64,000 nucleotides of DNA from an uncultured Alphaproteobacteria bacterium. GTDB lineage: Bacteria; Pseudomonadota; Alphaproteobacteria; CAAHEQ01; UBA3637. The notes below the pieces were generated by a model that saw nothing but the letters and a program-made list of their open reading frames with translations, ran no database searches and was not told the DNA's origin. A program made the position numbers and the translations under genes. The stretch covers positions 186,001 through 250,000 of the forward strand of contig CAKPYH010000001.1 of the NCBI GenBank assembly GCA_934202735.1, in the 5' to 3' direction. Positions 42,213 to 51,827 of the stretch are shown piece after piece (position 1 is the first letter of the stretch; each line of letters opens with the position of its first letter).

Positions 42213-43520
42213 ATGATACAAGTATCCGTCATTGTTCCCGTATATAACCGATGTGAATTTATTGCATCAGCCGTTTCATGCTTGAAAAATCAAACATTAC
42301 CGGAGATAGAGTTCATCTTGATTGATGACGGATCTTCCGATAACACTTATGCCCAAATGCAGCAGGCAACCGCGGGAGACAAGCGGTTTCATGTGTTGTC
42401 TTTACCCCATAATCAAGGGCCGTCCGCGGCACGCAACTTGGGCTTGGCGCATGTGCACGGGCGGTATATCGGTTTTTTTGATTGCGATGATGAGATTCCG
42501 CCGGATTACTTTGAAAGCTTGTGGCGGACGGCAGATCAAACCGGAGCAGATGTGGTTTATACAACCTATAACGATGTGCCGCATTTGACCGATAAAACCC
42601 AGCTTACAACGGTGGCCGAACGTTTGGCCGCCTTACGCAACGGGGCTTTGTGGAATAAATTGTATGCGTGGTCGGCGGTGAAACAGATTCGCTTTGACGA
42701 AGGTTTGTATTGTGCCGACAATATCTACCTGTATCGTGTGATTCATACGACAGATAAGATGGTATTGGTGAACAAGCCGGCCTATCAGTATACGTTGCGA
42801 CCGGACAGTATCGGGCGCGATCCGGCTAAAGTTCGTAAACGCCGGGCGGATATGCTGACCGTGGCGCGGACGATAATGCGTCTGTGTCGGACTTGGCATT
42901 ATCGTGGAGATGATCGGCGGGAAACCAAGTTATTCTTGTGGCGAACTTTTGATGCCGATAAAATAACGGATTTGACGTGGCGCAAGCGGTTTGAACGGTT
43001 GGTCCCGATCACCCGACACAGAGGAATCTTGCCCCCTCATTTGTTAAAAGTATTGCGCTTTTGCCACTTGATTTCCAAAGAACGGTATAAGGCCGATCAG
43101 ATCTTGGGACAAATGGTATCATCAGGCCTGTTTGATCCGGTATGGTATCGGGCGCATTATACCGAAGTGGCGGGACCCACCCGGGCGTTGGTTGCACACT
43201 ATCTGACCCAAGGATGGCGACAGGGCTATAATCCCGGACCGCACTTTGACGGCAACGCGTACCGGGCGCAAAATCCCGATGTGGCGGCGGCCGATGTGTG
43301 CCCGCTGTGGCACTATGTCAACCATGGGGTGTGGGAACATCGCCCCGTGTTGGGGGTGGACGGCCTGCCGCGAACACCGATGCCGGGACACAGACCGAAA
43401 AACAAAGTGCAAACCGGGACGGATCGGCGATCTGTTTGGACGTATCCGTTGTGGTTGCATGAAGAGTGTGCACGCTTGGCCGATGAAATTCGGGTGTTGG
43501 AACGAGAAATGAATAAATAG
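42213..43520 (+). CDS. Family 2 glycosyltransferase with C-terminal carbohydrate-locus repeats
   Basis: A 435-residue protein starting MIQVSVIVPVYNRCEF. The GT-A fold covers about 1-220 with FILIDDGSSDNT, GPSAARNLGLAH and the D-x-D equivalent FFDCDDEIP. The C-terminal third has the pattern FDPVWYRAHY ... HYLTQGWRQGYNPGP ... NPDVAAAD ... WHYVNHGVWE, a repeat often fused to polysaccharide glycosyltransferases. ATG 42213 has AGGAAGG upstream. It is first in the twelve-gene operon and ends 14 nt before the giant fusion. Donor and acceptor are unknown. Confidence 0.88.
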   Translation: MIQVSVIVPVYNRCEFIASAVSCLKNQTLPEIEFILIDDGSSDNTYAQMQQATAGDKRFHVLSLPHNQGPSAARNLGLAHVHGRYIGFFDCDDEIPPDYFESLWRTADQTGADVVYTTYNDVPHLTDKTQLTTVAERLAALRNGALWNKLYAWSAVKQIRFDEGLYCADNIYLYRVIHTTDKMVLVNKPAYQYTLRPDSIGRDPAKVRKRRADMLTVARTIMRLCRTWHYRGDDRRETKLFLWRTFDADKITDLTWRKRFERLVPITRHRGILPPHLLKVLRFCHLISKERYKADQILGQMVSSGLFDPVWYRAHYTEVAGPTRALVAHYLTQGWRQGYNPGPHFDGNAYRAQNPDVAAADVCPLWHYVNHGVWEHRPVLGVDGLPRTPMPGHRPKNKVQTGTDRRSVWTYPLWLHEECARLADEIRVLEREMNK

Positions 43521-43534
43521 GAACCGGGTATACT

Positions 43535-46500
43535 ATGGCAAAAAAGAAAAGCAATAAAAAAAATATCAAAGCAGCTTATATGGACAAGAAAGTGGCCTTG
43601 GCGGCCCTGACCGCGCGTACGCGGGGGCCCGCCCGTTCGGTACACCGGACCGTATCGGTGCAAGGGTGTCCGGTTCTTACGGTTAAAAACGGTGCCGGTA
43701 TGGCGGACAGCAAAGCCTATGTGTTGGCACAAGCACAGAGTGAACACCCCAAAATATCCGTGGTTATGCCGGTGTATAATGTGGCCGATTTTGTGGCCGA
43801 ATCTTTGGACAGTGTGTTGAGCCAAAGTTTGACGGATTTGGAAATCATTTGTGTAGATGACGGATCCACGGACGCATCTTTGGATATTGTTCGGTCCTAT
43901 GCAAAACGGGAGGGCCGAATAACAATCTTGGCCCAACAAAACGCCGGATCGGGTCGGGCCCGGAATGCCGGTATTGCCGTTGCCCGCGGGGAATTTATTG
44001 CGTTTTTGGATTCCGATGATTTATATCCGACACCGGAAACGTTGGCCCACCTGTATCAGGCGGCGATCCGGGAACAGGTGATGATTTGCGGCGGGTCGTT
44101 GGCGCAATTAAAAGAAGGGGAACTCATCACGGATCCGGCCCGGTTTGACGACGGGTATACCTTTGCGCATGACGGTCGGGTGGATTATCGGAATTATCAG
44201 TTTGATTACGGATATTGGCGGTTTATCTACCGGCGGTCGTTTTTGGTTGAAAACGAGATTTATTTCCCCGATTATCTGCGGCAACAGGATCCGCCGTTTT
44301 TTGTGCGGGCGATGGCGACAGCCGGTACGTTCTATGCGTTGGCCGAACCGACTTATGTGTACCGGGTATCACACAAAAAAATCGCGTGGACCGAACGAAA
44401 AGCCACCGACTTGTTCCGTGGGGTAGCGCATGTGTTATCGTTGGCGCAAGAGTATGGCTTGGATCGCCTGTATGGTGAGGTAGCCCGCCGTGTCAATACA
44501 TGGACGTTTCGGACCGCTGCGGCGGCCACCCTGAAGTATCCGGGGGTACGGCAACAGGTCCTGAAAACACTATCTCTGATTGATACGGACCGCTTGTCGC
44601 GAGAGGGAACTCCCTTGATTTTTGATGAGAGTTATCAGGCCTTGATGAACGCGGAAAAAACGGGCGTGTTGGTCAGTGTGATTGTGCCGGTCTATAATGT
44701 AGAAAAATATCTGGCGCGGTGCTTGGACAGTATTTTGGGGCAAACGCTGGACCGGTTGGAAATCATCTGTGTAGATGACGGATCTACGGATTCATCGGGG
44801 GATATTTTGCGCCGGTATCAAAAAAAGGATCGGCGGATTGTGATTGTACACCAAAAGAACGGGGGCCTTTCCGCCGCCCGTAATACCGGTATGCAACACG
44901 CACAAGGGGCCTTTATCTGCTATGTGGACTCGGACGATTGGATAGAGCCGACCACCTTGGAACAAGCCGTGGCCGAAATGCACGGGCCGGTGGATTTGGT
45001 GTCGTGGGGAGCCGCCATTGATGTGGAAGATAATGTGGTGGTCAGTCCGGGATTGTATGCCTATCACGCCATTAAAATGACGGGCCAGCGGGATATGACC
45101 GATGCGGTGATGAAAGACTCTACTTACACCGTGTGGAACAAGTTGTTCAAAAAACGGATTTTGGATCAGTATCACATCTGCTTTACAACGGGGCGATTGT
45201 TTGAAGATAATGACTTTACCTTGAAATATATGCTGCATTGTCGGGCGGCGTGGTACTTGGGTGAGAACCTGTATCACTATGTGCAACGGCCGGGATCCAT
45301 TATGGACAAAATCCGGCAAAAAAGTTGTACGCGGACGGTGGATAATTTATTCATCTTTGATTCCTTGTATCAGCATTGTGTGCAATGGGACTTGTTGGCC
45401 GATCATTCATCGTTATTGGCCAACCGGTTTTATATTCACCTGAAAGCATCATGGACAGGGGCCCCCGCTTCCTGCCACAAAGTTATTCGGGAAACGGCAA
45501 CACGCTTGGCCAAAGGTTGGGATGCCGAAATTTTGAAAAACAAAAGTGTCCTGTACCTGCAACGCAAGTCCTATGATCGGGTGCGTGAGTTTGATGAATT
45601 GATTATCTCGCTGACATCATGGCCCGGTCGGATTGATACGGTCAGTCAAACGATTGAAACATTGCTTAATCAATCCTTGCGAGCCGAACGGGTGATTTTG
45701 TGGTTGGCCCCGGAACAATTCCCGGGTCGGGAAGCGGATTTGCCGGCGGACCTGTTGGCCTTGAAAGCCCGCGGATTGACGATCGGATGGTATCGGGATA
45801 TTCGGTCGTATAAAAAGTTGATACCGACATTGCGTCAATATCCGAATGCCGTGATTATTACCGCCGATGACGACAACCTGTATCCGCGTGATTGGTTGCG
45901 TAAGTTATACGAAGGGTACAAAGCACACCCCGCCGATATTCAATGTCATCGGGTGACCAAGTTTGTGTGGCGTGATGGTCGGTTTGATACGGTGGCCGGC
46001 GGTCGGGTGTATTATCATCAACCGTCTTATTTGAACAAGTTGGTCGGCTTGGGCGGGGTCTTGTATCCGCCGCATTGTTTTGCCGATGATATTTTGAATG
46101 AAGCCTTGATTAAAAAGTTGGCCCCGACCAATGACGATCAATGGTTTTGGTTGCAAGCGGCTCGCAACGGTGTTCGGGTGCGGGTGGTGGACCATCCCGA
46201 TATTGATGCTCACTATATTCCCGGTACCCAAGCCGTTGGTCTGACCACAATCAACGATCACGGCGAAAACCTGTTTTGGAAAGACTTTAACCGGATTTTG
46301 CGCTATTATCCCGATGTGCGGGACTTGTTGATTCGGGAAGCGGAAAAAATGCAAACGGCCGAGACCTTTTTCAAAAATACGCCCTATCGGGACGCGTTGG
46401 AAAAGTGGTATTTATCCTGTACGCATCAGCGATTGAATTTGCGGCGACCCAAAACTTATAATGAAAAAATGCAATGGTTGAAATTGTATGATTCAACGCC

Positions 46501-48406
46501 GCTGAAAACACGTCTGGCGGACAAGTATTTGGTACGGCAGTGGGTCCGCGACAAGATTGGCGGATCGTATCTGATACCCTTGTTGGGGGTATACAATCGG
46601 TTTGAAGATATTGACTTTCGCCGTTTGCCAAAACGGTTTGTGATTAAATGTAATCACGGGTGTCAATACAACATTATTGTAAAGGATAAATCCAAATTGG
46701 ACTTGGCCGATGTGAAAGCCAAGTTGGACACCTGGATGCGGGAAAATTTTGCGTTCCATTCGGGGTTGGAATTACACTATCGCGATATTAAACCCCGGAT
46801 TATTATTGAACAGTTTATAGAAAACAAAGCCGCCGGTGATTTATACGATTACAAGTTTTGGTGCTTTAACGGACGGGTGGCCTATATTCAATTCTTGTCC
46901 GAACGGAACATTGACGGTTTGAAAATGGCGTTTTACGATCGGCAATGGCGCAAGCAGGATTTTGTGTATTCCTATCCGTTGGATAAAAAAACAATGCCCC
47001 GTCCCGATAACTTGGATGAAATGATTGCGTTGGCGGAAAAATTATCGGGCGACTTTGGCCATGTCCGCGTGGACTTTTATCGCTTGGACGATGGGCGTGT
47101 GTACTTTGGCGAAATGACGTTCACATCGGCCTCAGGTGGTATGAAATGGAGCAGTGAAGCCGTCAATCGGCGGTTCGGTGATATGATTAAACTGCCGCAG
47201 ACGGTATGGGATATGGACGCACATCGGGCCTATAAACGGCCGAAAAACAGGGATTGGTTGACGTACCTGATGGCACCGTGGTTGATGGGACGGTACTATT
47301 GCCTGAGCCGGCGTTTGGAAACCTTGTTGACCGATAAAACGGTGGAGATATTATCCCAGGCCCGCATAGACGTGAAAAATGTGGGTGGTGCCGATAATGC
47401 GGTGGTTATCACGGGAAATAATATCCGGGTCTCTGCCCCGGCATGGGCCAAGAATGCCCAAGGTATCGGGCAGGTGGTTGTGGGCAAAACGTTGACCCAA
47501 GACCTGACCATACGGGCGGTGCATGACGGCACATTGACCTGCCGCTTTATGGGAAGCGATCTGCGTCAAAACGGCGGTCGGATCCCGATCTGGATTGATT
47601 ATACCGATATTACGGTTGACGGGCGACCCTTGCCGGATACGCCGGTGGAAACCTGGTATGAAAAACCGTTCCGCTTTGACATGCCTGTACGACACGGACA
47701 AACGGTACGGATACAGGTGCGAGAACGGTATCATGCCTATACCCCCGAAGACGGTTTGGCCGTTGTGTCCGGTGTCAATCCGGAATTGGAAGATGCCGGG
47801 CGATTGAAACGGTTGACGGCCGTTGTGCAACGGCGTATGGGTGTACTCACCGAACGCGATGTGTATCAAAAACACATGACCGAAATCCGGCACTTGTTGC
47901 AACAATGGCGCATAGACGTTAAAAATGTGGGATCCGCCGATCATGCGGTAGCCGTGTCCGGGGACGGTATCTCGGTTTTATCGCCGGCCTGGGCCTGTGA
48001 TCAAAACGGGCGGGGCCAAGTGGTGATCGGCAAAAGCACGCGTCAAACCATGACAATCCAGGCCAAGGGCAACGGGACTTTGGTCCTGAAATGTCGGGGC
48101 GTAGACCGCAAAAATGCCGGCGAACGGGTGCCGGTTTGGGTGGATTATACGGCGGTGATTGTAGACGGCAAACCGCTGTTGAAACAGCCTAAATCGTCCT
48201 GGTATGAGCAAGTCTTGGAGTATCGTGTACCGGTGAAAGACGGACAGACGGTATCGGTGGAAATCATGACGGCTCCGCATGCGTATACGGCCGATGCGTT
48301 GCGGGCGACGTTGCTGGGGTTGGGCCGAAATGACGGGTATCTGACGGACCATATTGAAGACTTTGTGCGGGATCTGATGGCTCCCCGCCGGAAAGGAAAA
48401 TCATGA
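43535..48406 (+). CDS. Giant multidomain glycan enzyme: GT2, GT2, GT-like, TupA ATP-grasp, two beta modules
   Basis: A 1623-residue fusion. After a basic N-terminus come a GT2 domain (about 72-300, ISVVMPVYNVADF, CVDDGSTD, FLDSDD), a second GT2 domain (about 378-610, VSVIVPVYNVEKYL, CVDDGSTD, YVDSDDW), a third glycosyltransferase-like domain (about 683-930, LIISLTSWPGRIDTV, ITADDDNLYP), and a TupA-like ATP-grasp (about 960-1220, RRPKTYNEKMQWLKLYD, FVIKCNHGCQYNII, YDYKFWCFNGRVAY, VRVDFYRLDDGRVYFGEMTF). Two related beta modules follow (about 1276-1416 and 1458-1599), each starting IDVKNVG and containing W-[IV]-DYT and VDG. TupA relatives form peptide-like bonds in teichuronopeptide synthesis. 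The enzyme could add several sugars and an amide-linked group to one polymer; this is inference. Confidence 0.85.
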   Translation: MAKKKSNKKNIKAAYMDKKVALAALTARTRGPARSVHRTVSVQGCPVLTVKNGAGMADSKAYVLAQAQSEHPKISVVMPVYNVADFVAESLDSVLSQSLTDLEIICVDDGSTDASLDIVRSYAKREGRITILAQQNAGSGRARNAGIAVARGEFIAFLDSDDLYPTPETLAHLYQAAIREQVMICGGSLAQLKEGELITDPARFDDGYTFAHDGRVDYRNYQFDYGYWRFIYRRSFLVENEIYFPDYLRQQDPPFFVRAMATAGTFYALAEPTYVYRVSHKKIAWTERKATDLFRGVAHVLSLAQEYGLDRLYGEVARRVNTWTFRTAAAATLKYPGVRQQVLKTLSLIDTDRLSREGTPLIFDESYQALMNAEKTGVLVSVIVPVYNVEKYLARCLDSILGQTLDRLEIICVDDGSTDSSGDILRRYQKKDRRIVIVHQKNGGLSAARNTGMQHAQGAFICYVDSDDWIEPTTLEQAVAEMHGPVDLVSWGAAIDVEDNVVVSPGLYAYHAIKMTGQRDMTDAVMKDSTYTVWNKLFKKRILDQYHICFTTGRLFEDNDFTLKYMLHCRAAWYLGENLYHYVQRPGSIMDKIRQKSCTRTVDNLFIFDSLYQHCVQWDLLADHSSLLANRFYIHLKASWTGAPASCHKVIRETATRLAKGWDAEILKNKSVLYLQRKSYDRVREFDELIISLTSWPGRIDTVSQTIETLLNQSLRAERVILWLAPEQFPGREADLPADLLALKARGLTIGWYRDIRSYKKLIPTLRQYPNAVIITADDDNLYPRDWLRKLYEGYKAHPADIQCHRVTKFVWRDGRFDTVAGGRVYYHQPSYLNKLVGLGGVLYPPHCFADDILNEALIKKLAPTNDDQWFWLQAARNGVRVRVVDHPDIDAHYIPGTQAVGLTTINDHGENLFWKDFNRILRYYPDVRDLLIREAEKMQTAETFFKNTPYRDALEKWYLSCTHQRLNLRRPKTYNEKMQWLKLYDSTPLKTRLADKYLVRQWVRDKIGGSYLIPLLGVYNRFEDIDFRRLPKRFVIKCNHGCQYNIIVKDKSKLDLADVKAKLDTWMRENFAFHSGLELHYRDIKPRIIIEQFIENKAAGDLYDYKFWCFNGRVAYIQFLSERNIDGLKMAFYDRQWRKQDFVYSYPLDKKTMPRPDNLDEMIALAEKLSGDFGHVRVDFYRLDDGRVYFGEMTFTSASGGMKWSSEAVNRRFGDMIKLPQTVWDMDAHRAYKRPKNRDWLTYLMAPWLMGRYYCLSRRLETLLTDKTVEILSQARIDVKNVGGADNAVVITGNNIRVSAPAWAKNAQGIGQVVVGKTLTQDLTIRAVHDGTLTCRFMGSDLRQNGGRIPIWIDYTDITVDGRPLPDTPVETWYEKPFRFDMPVRHGQTVRIQVRERYHAYTPEDGLAVVSGVNPELEDAGRLKRLTAVVQRRMGVLTERDVYQKHMTEIRHLLQQWRIDVKNVGSADHAVAVSGDGISVLSPAWACDQNGRGQVVIGKSTRQTMTIQAKGNGTLVLKCRGVDRKNAGERVPVWVDYTAVIVDGKPLLKQPKSSWYEQVLEYRVPVKDGQTVSVEIMTAPHAYTADALRATLLGLGRNDGYLTDHIEDFVRDLMAPRRKGKS

Positions 48407-49206
48407 CCGAACAAGCACACAATCAACCGATACAATCTGTGACTCAAACCGACCTGATCCGTGTGGCGGACCGCTTGACGCAGGTGGAAACCAACCTGAA
48501 CCAAATGCGGAACACATTGCATTACATGCAACAACGCATGGAACAACAGTATCATGAATTGAACTATGCGGACCTGTTGCATGATACCATCGGGGCCAGT
48601 CCGTGGTTGCAGGACAAGACGTTATCCTTGTTCGGGTGGGCCGCAAATTACAGTTTTATTTACCTGTTGTATCGGATTTTGGATAAAGTGCAACCGACCC
48701 GCATTTTAGAAATGGGTCTGGGGCAGACAACCAAACTCACGACACAATATGTCAATCATAAAAATCAAGCGGCACAATTAGATGTGTGTGAGCACAGTCG
48801 CGAATGGATAGATGTCTATCGCCCTGAATTGATCGTCTGTGATCGGGTACATCTGCATCAGATGAGCCTGACAACCTTTGAACACAACGGTCGGCAAAAC
48901 GATAAGTATGCCGATATGGCAGCGGTGGCAGGAGACACGCGCTTTGACCTGATCATCGTGGACGGGCCCAAAGGGGCCGATCAAAACCTGCCGCGCAGTG
49001 ATATCTTGGATTTAATGCCGAACTTGGCCGATGAGTTTATTATCATTATGGACGATGCCGAACGTGCCGGTGAACAGGCCACGATTGCCGCTTTGATGGC
49101 GGCCTTGGACGGGTGTCAAAAGCCGTACACGACTTTTACCCGGTTTGGTACCAAAACGCAACAGGTGATTACCAGTCCCGGGCGGGCATTTGTGCAATTT
49201 TTATAA
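48403..49206 (+). CDS. Methyltransferase-like protein with N-terminal coiled coil
   Basis: A 267-residue protein. Residues about 15-55 are a Gln/Asn/Leu coiled coil (RLTQVETNLNQMRNTLHYMQ). The rest resembles a class I SAM-dependent methyltransferase: ILEMGLGQTTKL for the SAM loop (near 104), CEHSREW for the acidic strand, FDLIIVDGPKGAD and EFIIIMDDAER. Such coiled-coil methyltransferase-like proteins are common in O-antigen and capsule loci. The G-x-G-x-G loop reads GLGQTT, so activity is not certain. It overlaps the giant gene by ATGA. Confidence 0.75.
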   Translation: MTEQAHNQPIQSVTQTDLIRVADRLTQVETNLNQMRNTLHYMQQRMEQQYHELNYADLLHDTIGASPWLQDKTLSLFGWAANYSFIYLLYRILDKVQPTRILEMGLGQTTKLTTQYVNHKNQAAQLDVCEHSREWIDVYRPELIVCDRVHLHQMSLTTFEHNGRQNDKYADMAAVAGDTRFDLIIVDGPKGADQNLPRSDILDLMPNLADEFIIIMDDAERAGEQATIAALMAALDGCQKPYTTFTRFGTKTQQVITSPGRAFVQFL

Positions 49207-49216
49207 GGAAAATACG

Positions 49217-49738
49217 ATGAAAAAAGAAGATATTATTGAAGGGATTTGTTTTGTGGCGGCCGCCGTTATTGTGTGGTCCGGGTTGTATTTTTTGGCCGTC
49301 GGGCAAGACAGCAGTTTTAACAAGGAACCGGATGTGAGTATCCCGGCCCGGATAGACTTTCTATCCACAGATGATCCGGATAAACCGCACTTTAAGGTTT
49401 ATGTCAACGACAATACGGAATCAGAGTCGGTGGCCGATTGGATGATGCAAGCGAAAACGCCGGGGTATCAGGTAGAAACCTTGGAACACAAAATCAATAT
49501 GAAACTGACGGCCGATCAGGATACGACGGTTCAAATAACGCTGAGAGGGCCGTGGAAACAAGACGTGTCCGGGAAATTGAAAGAACTATGGGTGGATTAT
49601 ACCAACATGATCATAGACGGGCAAAAAATTGTGGATCAGCGGACACCCGCCTGGCATAATCAAGGTATCGGACATACGGTGTGGGTTCAAAAAGGAAAAA
49701 CGTATACCGTTCAAGTAGAATGGCAACCGCACGAATAA
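49217..49738 (+). CDS. Membrane-anchored single beta-module protein
   Basis: A 173-residue protein with one N-terminal helix (FVAAAVIVWSGLYFLAV, about 12-28) and an outside domain. Residues about 75-172 contain the shared module: VQITLRGPWK, LWVDYTNMIIDGQKI, PAWHNQG and VQKGKTYTVQVEW. The same core is found in the giant fusion and in the two GtrII-like proteins that follow. Being only an anchor plus the module, it is the minimal form of the domain. ATG 49217 has AAGGAAAATACG upstream. Function unknown; it may bind glycan or partner the GtrII proteins. Confidence 0.7.
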   Translation: MKKEDIIEGICFVAAAVIVWSGLYFLAVGQDSSFNKEPDVSIPARIDFLSTDDPDKPHFKVYVNDNTESESVADWMMQAKTPGYQVETLEHKINMKLTADQDTTVQITLRGPWKQDVSGKLKELWVDYTNMIIDGQKIVDQRTPAWHNQGIGHTVWVQKGKTYTVQVEWQPHE

Positions 49739-49748
49739 GGAGAATAAT

Positions 49749-51818
49749 ATGAAAAAACAAATCTTAACGGTTTTGGGCTTGGCGGCGGTGATGATGGTGT
49801 TGATGTTGCCGTTCGGGTTGACGCAGACACCGGTACCTGTGGCCCGGTTTGAAGTGTATGATACCGTGGCGGATAAGGATATGCCGTCCTTTCGTATTGT
49901 CAATGGGAATTATACCCCGGAAGGGTGGATGCGACAACGGGGCCTGAACGGATATAAAATCCAAAGCGACAAAGGGACAGAAACACTGGAACTGATGGCC
50001 GATACAGATGTTGATGTGGTGGTGGCCTTGCGGGGACCGGATGTTCCCAAGGATCCGCATAATCCCAAAGCCGGTCGGGTGGAACAATGGGTTTCTTATA
50101 CCACTTTGACCGCGGACGGGGTACCGATGATTAAGGATCCTGTGGCGGCGTGGCATGATAAAACATGGACCACAACGATCGCTTTACATAAAGATCAGCC
50201 GGTCCGTCTGCAAGTGTCCTGGACCGCCTATGACCCGAGCGGACACGGTGTTCAGGTCGGACAGACCCGTTGGTTGCGTACCGATGTGATGGGATCCGTC
50301 TTGTTGTTGACGGTATTGTTGTGGGGCTTGATGATCGGTGAAAAGACGTTGCGGCGCAACAACCCATCGGTGACGACAGGGACGGACGGATCCGCGTATG
50401 GTCGCTTGTTCCTGGGGGCAACGGTTGTGATGATTGTGGCCGTTTTAGCCTTGATACGGGCCGATGTTCTGTATTATGATGACCTGAACCGTAATTTCGG
50501 GGGCGTTGTTAAAGATTGGATTCCGATGAACAGACCCTTGGGGATTGCTTTGATACACCTGATGGGATGTACGGATATGGCGGTGAATATCGCGCCGGTA
50601 TCGCAGATTTTAACCTTGATGTGCCTGGCTTGTATCGGGTGTGTGTTTGTGCGTGTGTTGGCACCGGAACGGGCAAACGCTTGGATCATGGCGGTCGCCC
50701 TTGTGCCTTTGGCCATCAATCCGTTTTTTATGGAAAATATCAGTTATCAAATTGAATGTATCGCATCGGGTGTTGCACCGCTGTTTTGTGTGGTGCCGAT
50801 GTTGCTGTATCGGCGGCGGGATTGGTTGTTTGCCGTGGCCGCCGGTGTCGGGGCTATCCTGATGTGCCTGACGTATCAGGGGGTAAGCGGTGTCTTCCCG
50901 ATGTGCCTGCTCTTGGCGGCTTCTTTGGAATGGAATGCCGGGCGGTCGGTGCGAGATGTCGGGCGTTTGATGGGCTACGGTCTGGGCGGGTACGGGGTCG
51001 GCTTGGCCGTGTTCGCGGTGGCATTGATGAAGCCTGTGGCGTATGCCGGGGCCAGTTCCGAAATATGGACCGCAGGGGCCTTTATTCCCGGCGTGTTCCA
51101 TAACATTGGGATGTACTATACCCAAGTCAGTCATTATTTAACGCCTTTGTGGGCCGGCCTGTGTTTGAGTGTTTGTATCGCGTTCGGGGTTGTGTATGTC
51201 CTGTTGTCCCGGCGATCGGCGATGTCAGCCGTTCTCATGGCCGGTTTAACCGTGTTGAGTTTGGGCCTGGTCTGCTTCGGGGTTTATGTGTTTTTGGCCC
51301 ATGCCCCCCTGCAACCCCGCATTTTATCGGTCTTCTTTTACATGATCGGTTTGATGAGTGTGGTGGTCGTGGCGCGCAGTCGGTGGGTCGGATGCGGGGT
51401 GGTGTGCCTGATGACTTGGGCCTTTATCAGTTTCGCCGCCGTGTACGGTAATGCCCTGATGACACAAAAGGAATATACGCAAACCAAAATAGCGATGGTA
51501 ATGGCGTATTTGAACGAACACTATGATTCCCAAAACAAGTACACGTTGGATATCATTGGCAACGGAGGTCGGGCTCCGGCGTTAGAAAAGCGATTAGTGG
51601 CTTTCCCGATCTTGAAAACCCTGCTGCCCGGAACCTTGAATTGGAATGGTAAATGGGGTCGGTATCCGATGTATTCTTATACCGGTATTCCCGATAATTT
51701 TGATCGCGATTTATGGTTGACGCGGGGATTGGATAAATTGAACTTGCCGAAAAAAGCATCACGGATGGCCTTTGATGTGTACGGTGATGAGAAAAATATC
51801 TTGATACGATTAAAGTAG
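49749..51818 (+). CDS. GtrII-like membrane glycosyltransferase with periplasmic beta module, copy A
   Basis: A 689-residue integral membrane protein. After a signal-anchor helix (about 5-22) comes a soluble region (about 25-175) with the shared module (VVVALRGPDVP, QWVSYTTLTADGVPM, AAWHDKTW, LQVSWTAYD). Then about ten hydrophobic helices follow. The Asp pair in YYDDLNRNFGG and NPFFMENISYQIEC fit the Glucos_trans_II (GtrII) family, which transfers glucose from a lipid carrier to a polymer outside the membrane. A short soluble tail ends VYGDEKNILIRLK. It is a tandem paralogue of the next gene. Confidence 0.8.
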   Translation: MKKQILTVLGLAAVMMVLMLPFGLTQTPVPVARFEVYDTVADKDMPSFRIVNGNYTPEGWMRQRGLNGYKIQSDKGTETLELMADTDVDVVVALRGPDVPKDPHNPKAGRVEQWVSYTTLTADGVPMIKDPVAAWHDKTWTTTIALHKDQPVRLQVSWTAYDPSGHGVQVGQTRWLRTDVMGSVLLLTVLLWGLMIGEKTLRRNNPSVTTGTDGSAYGRLFLGATVVMIVAVLALIRADVLYYDDLNRNFGGVVKDWIPMNRPLGIALIHLMGCTDMAVNIAPVSQILTLMCLACIGCVFVRVLAPERANAWIMAVALVPLAINPFFMENISYQIECIASGVAPLFCVVPMLLYRRRDWLFAVAAGVGAILMCLTYQGVSGVFPMCLLLAASLEWNAGRSVRDVGRLMGYGLGGYGVGLAVFAVALMKPVAYAGASSEIWTAGAFIPGVFHNIGMYYTQVSHYLTPLWAGLCLSVCIAFGVVYVLLSRRSAMSAVLMAGLTVLSLGLVCFGVYVFLAHAPLQPRILSVFFYMIGLMSVVVVARSRWVGCGVVCLMTWAFISFAAVYGNALMTQKEYTQTKIAMVMAYLNEHYDSQNKYTLDIIGNGGRAPALEKRLVAFPILKTLLPGTLNWNGKWGRYPMYSYTGIPDNFDRDLWLTRGLDKLNLPKKASRMAFDVYGDEKNILIRLK

Positions 51819-51827
51819 GAGCAGAAA

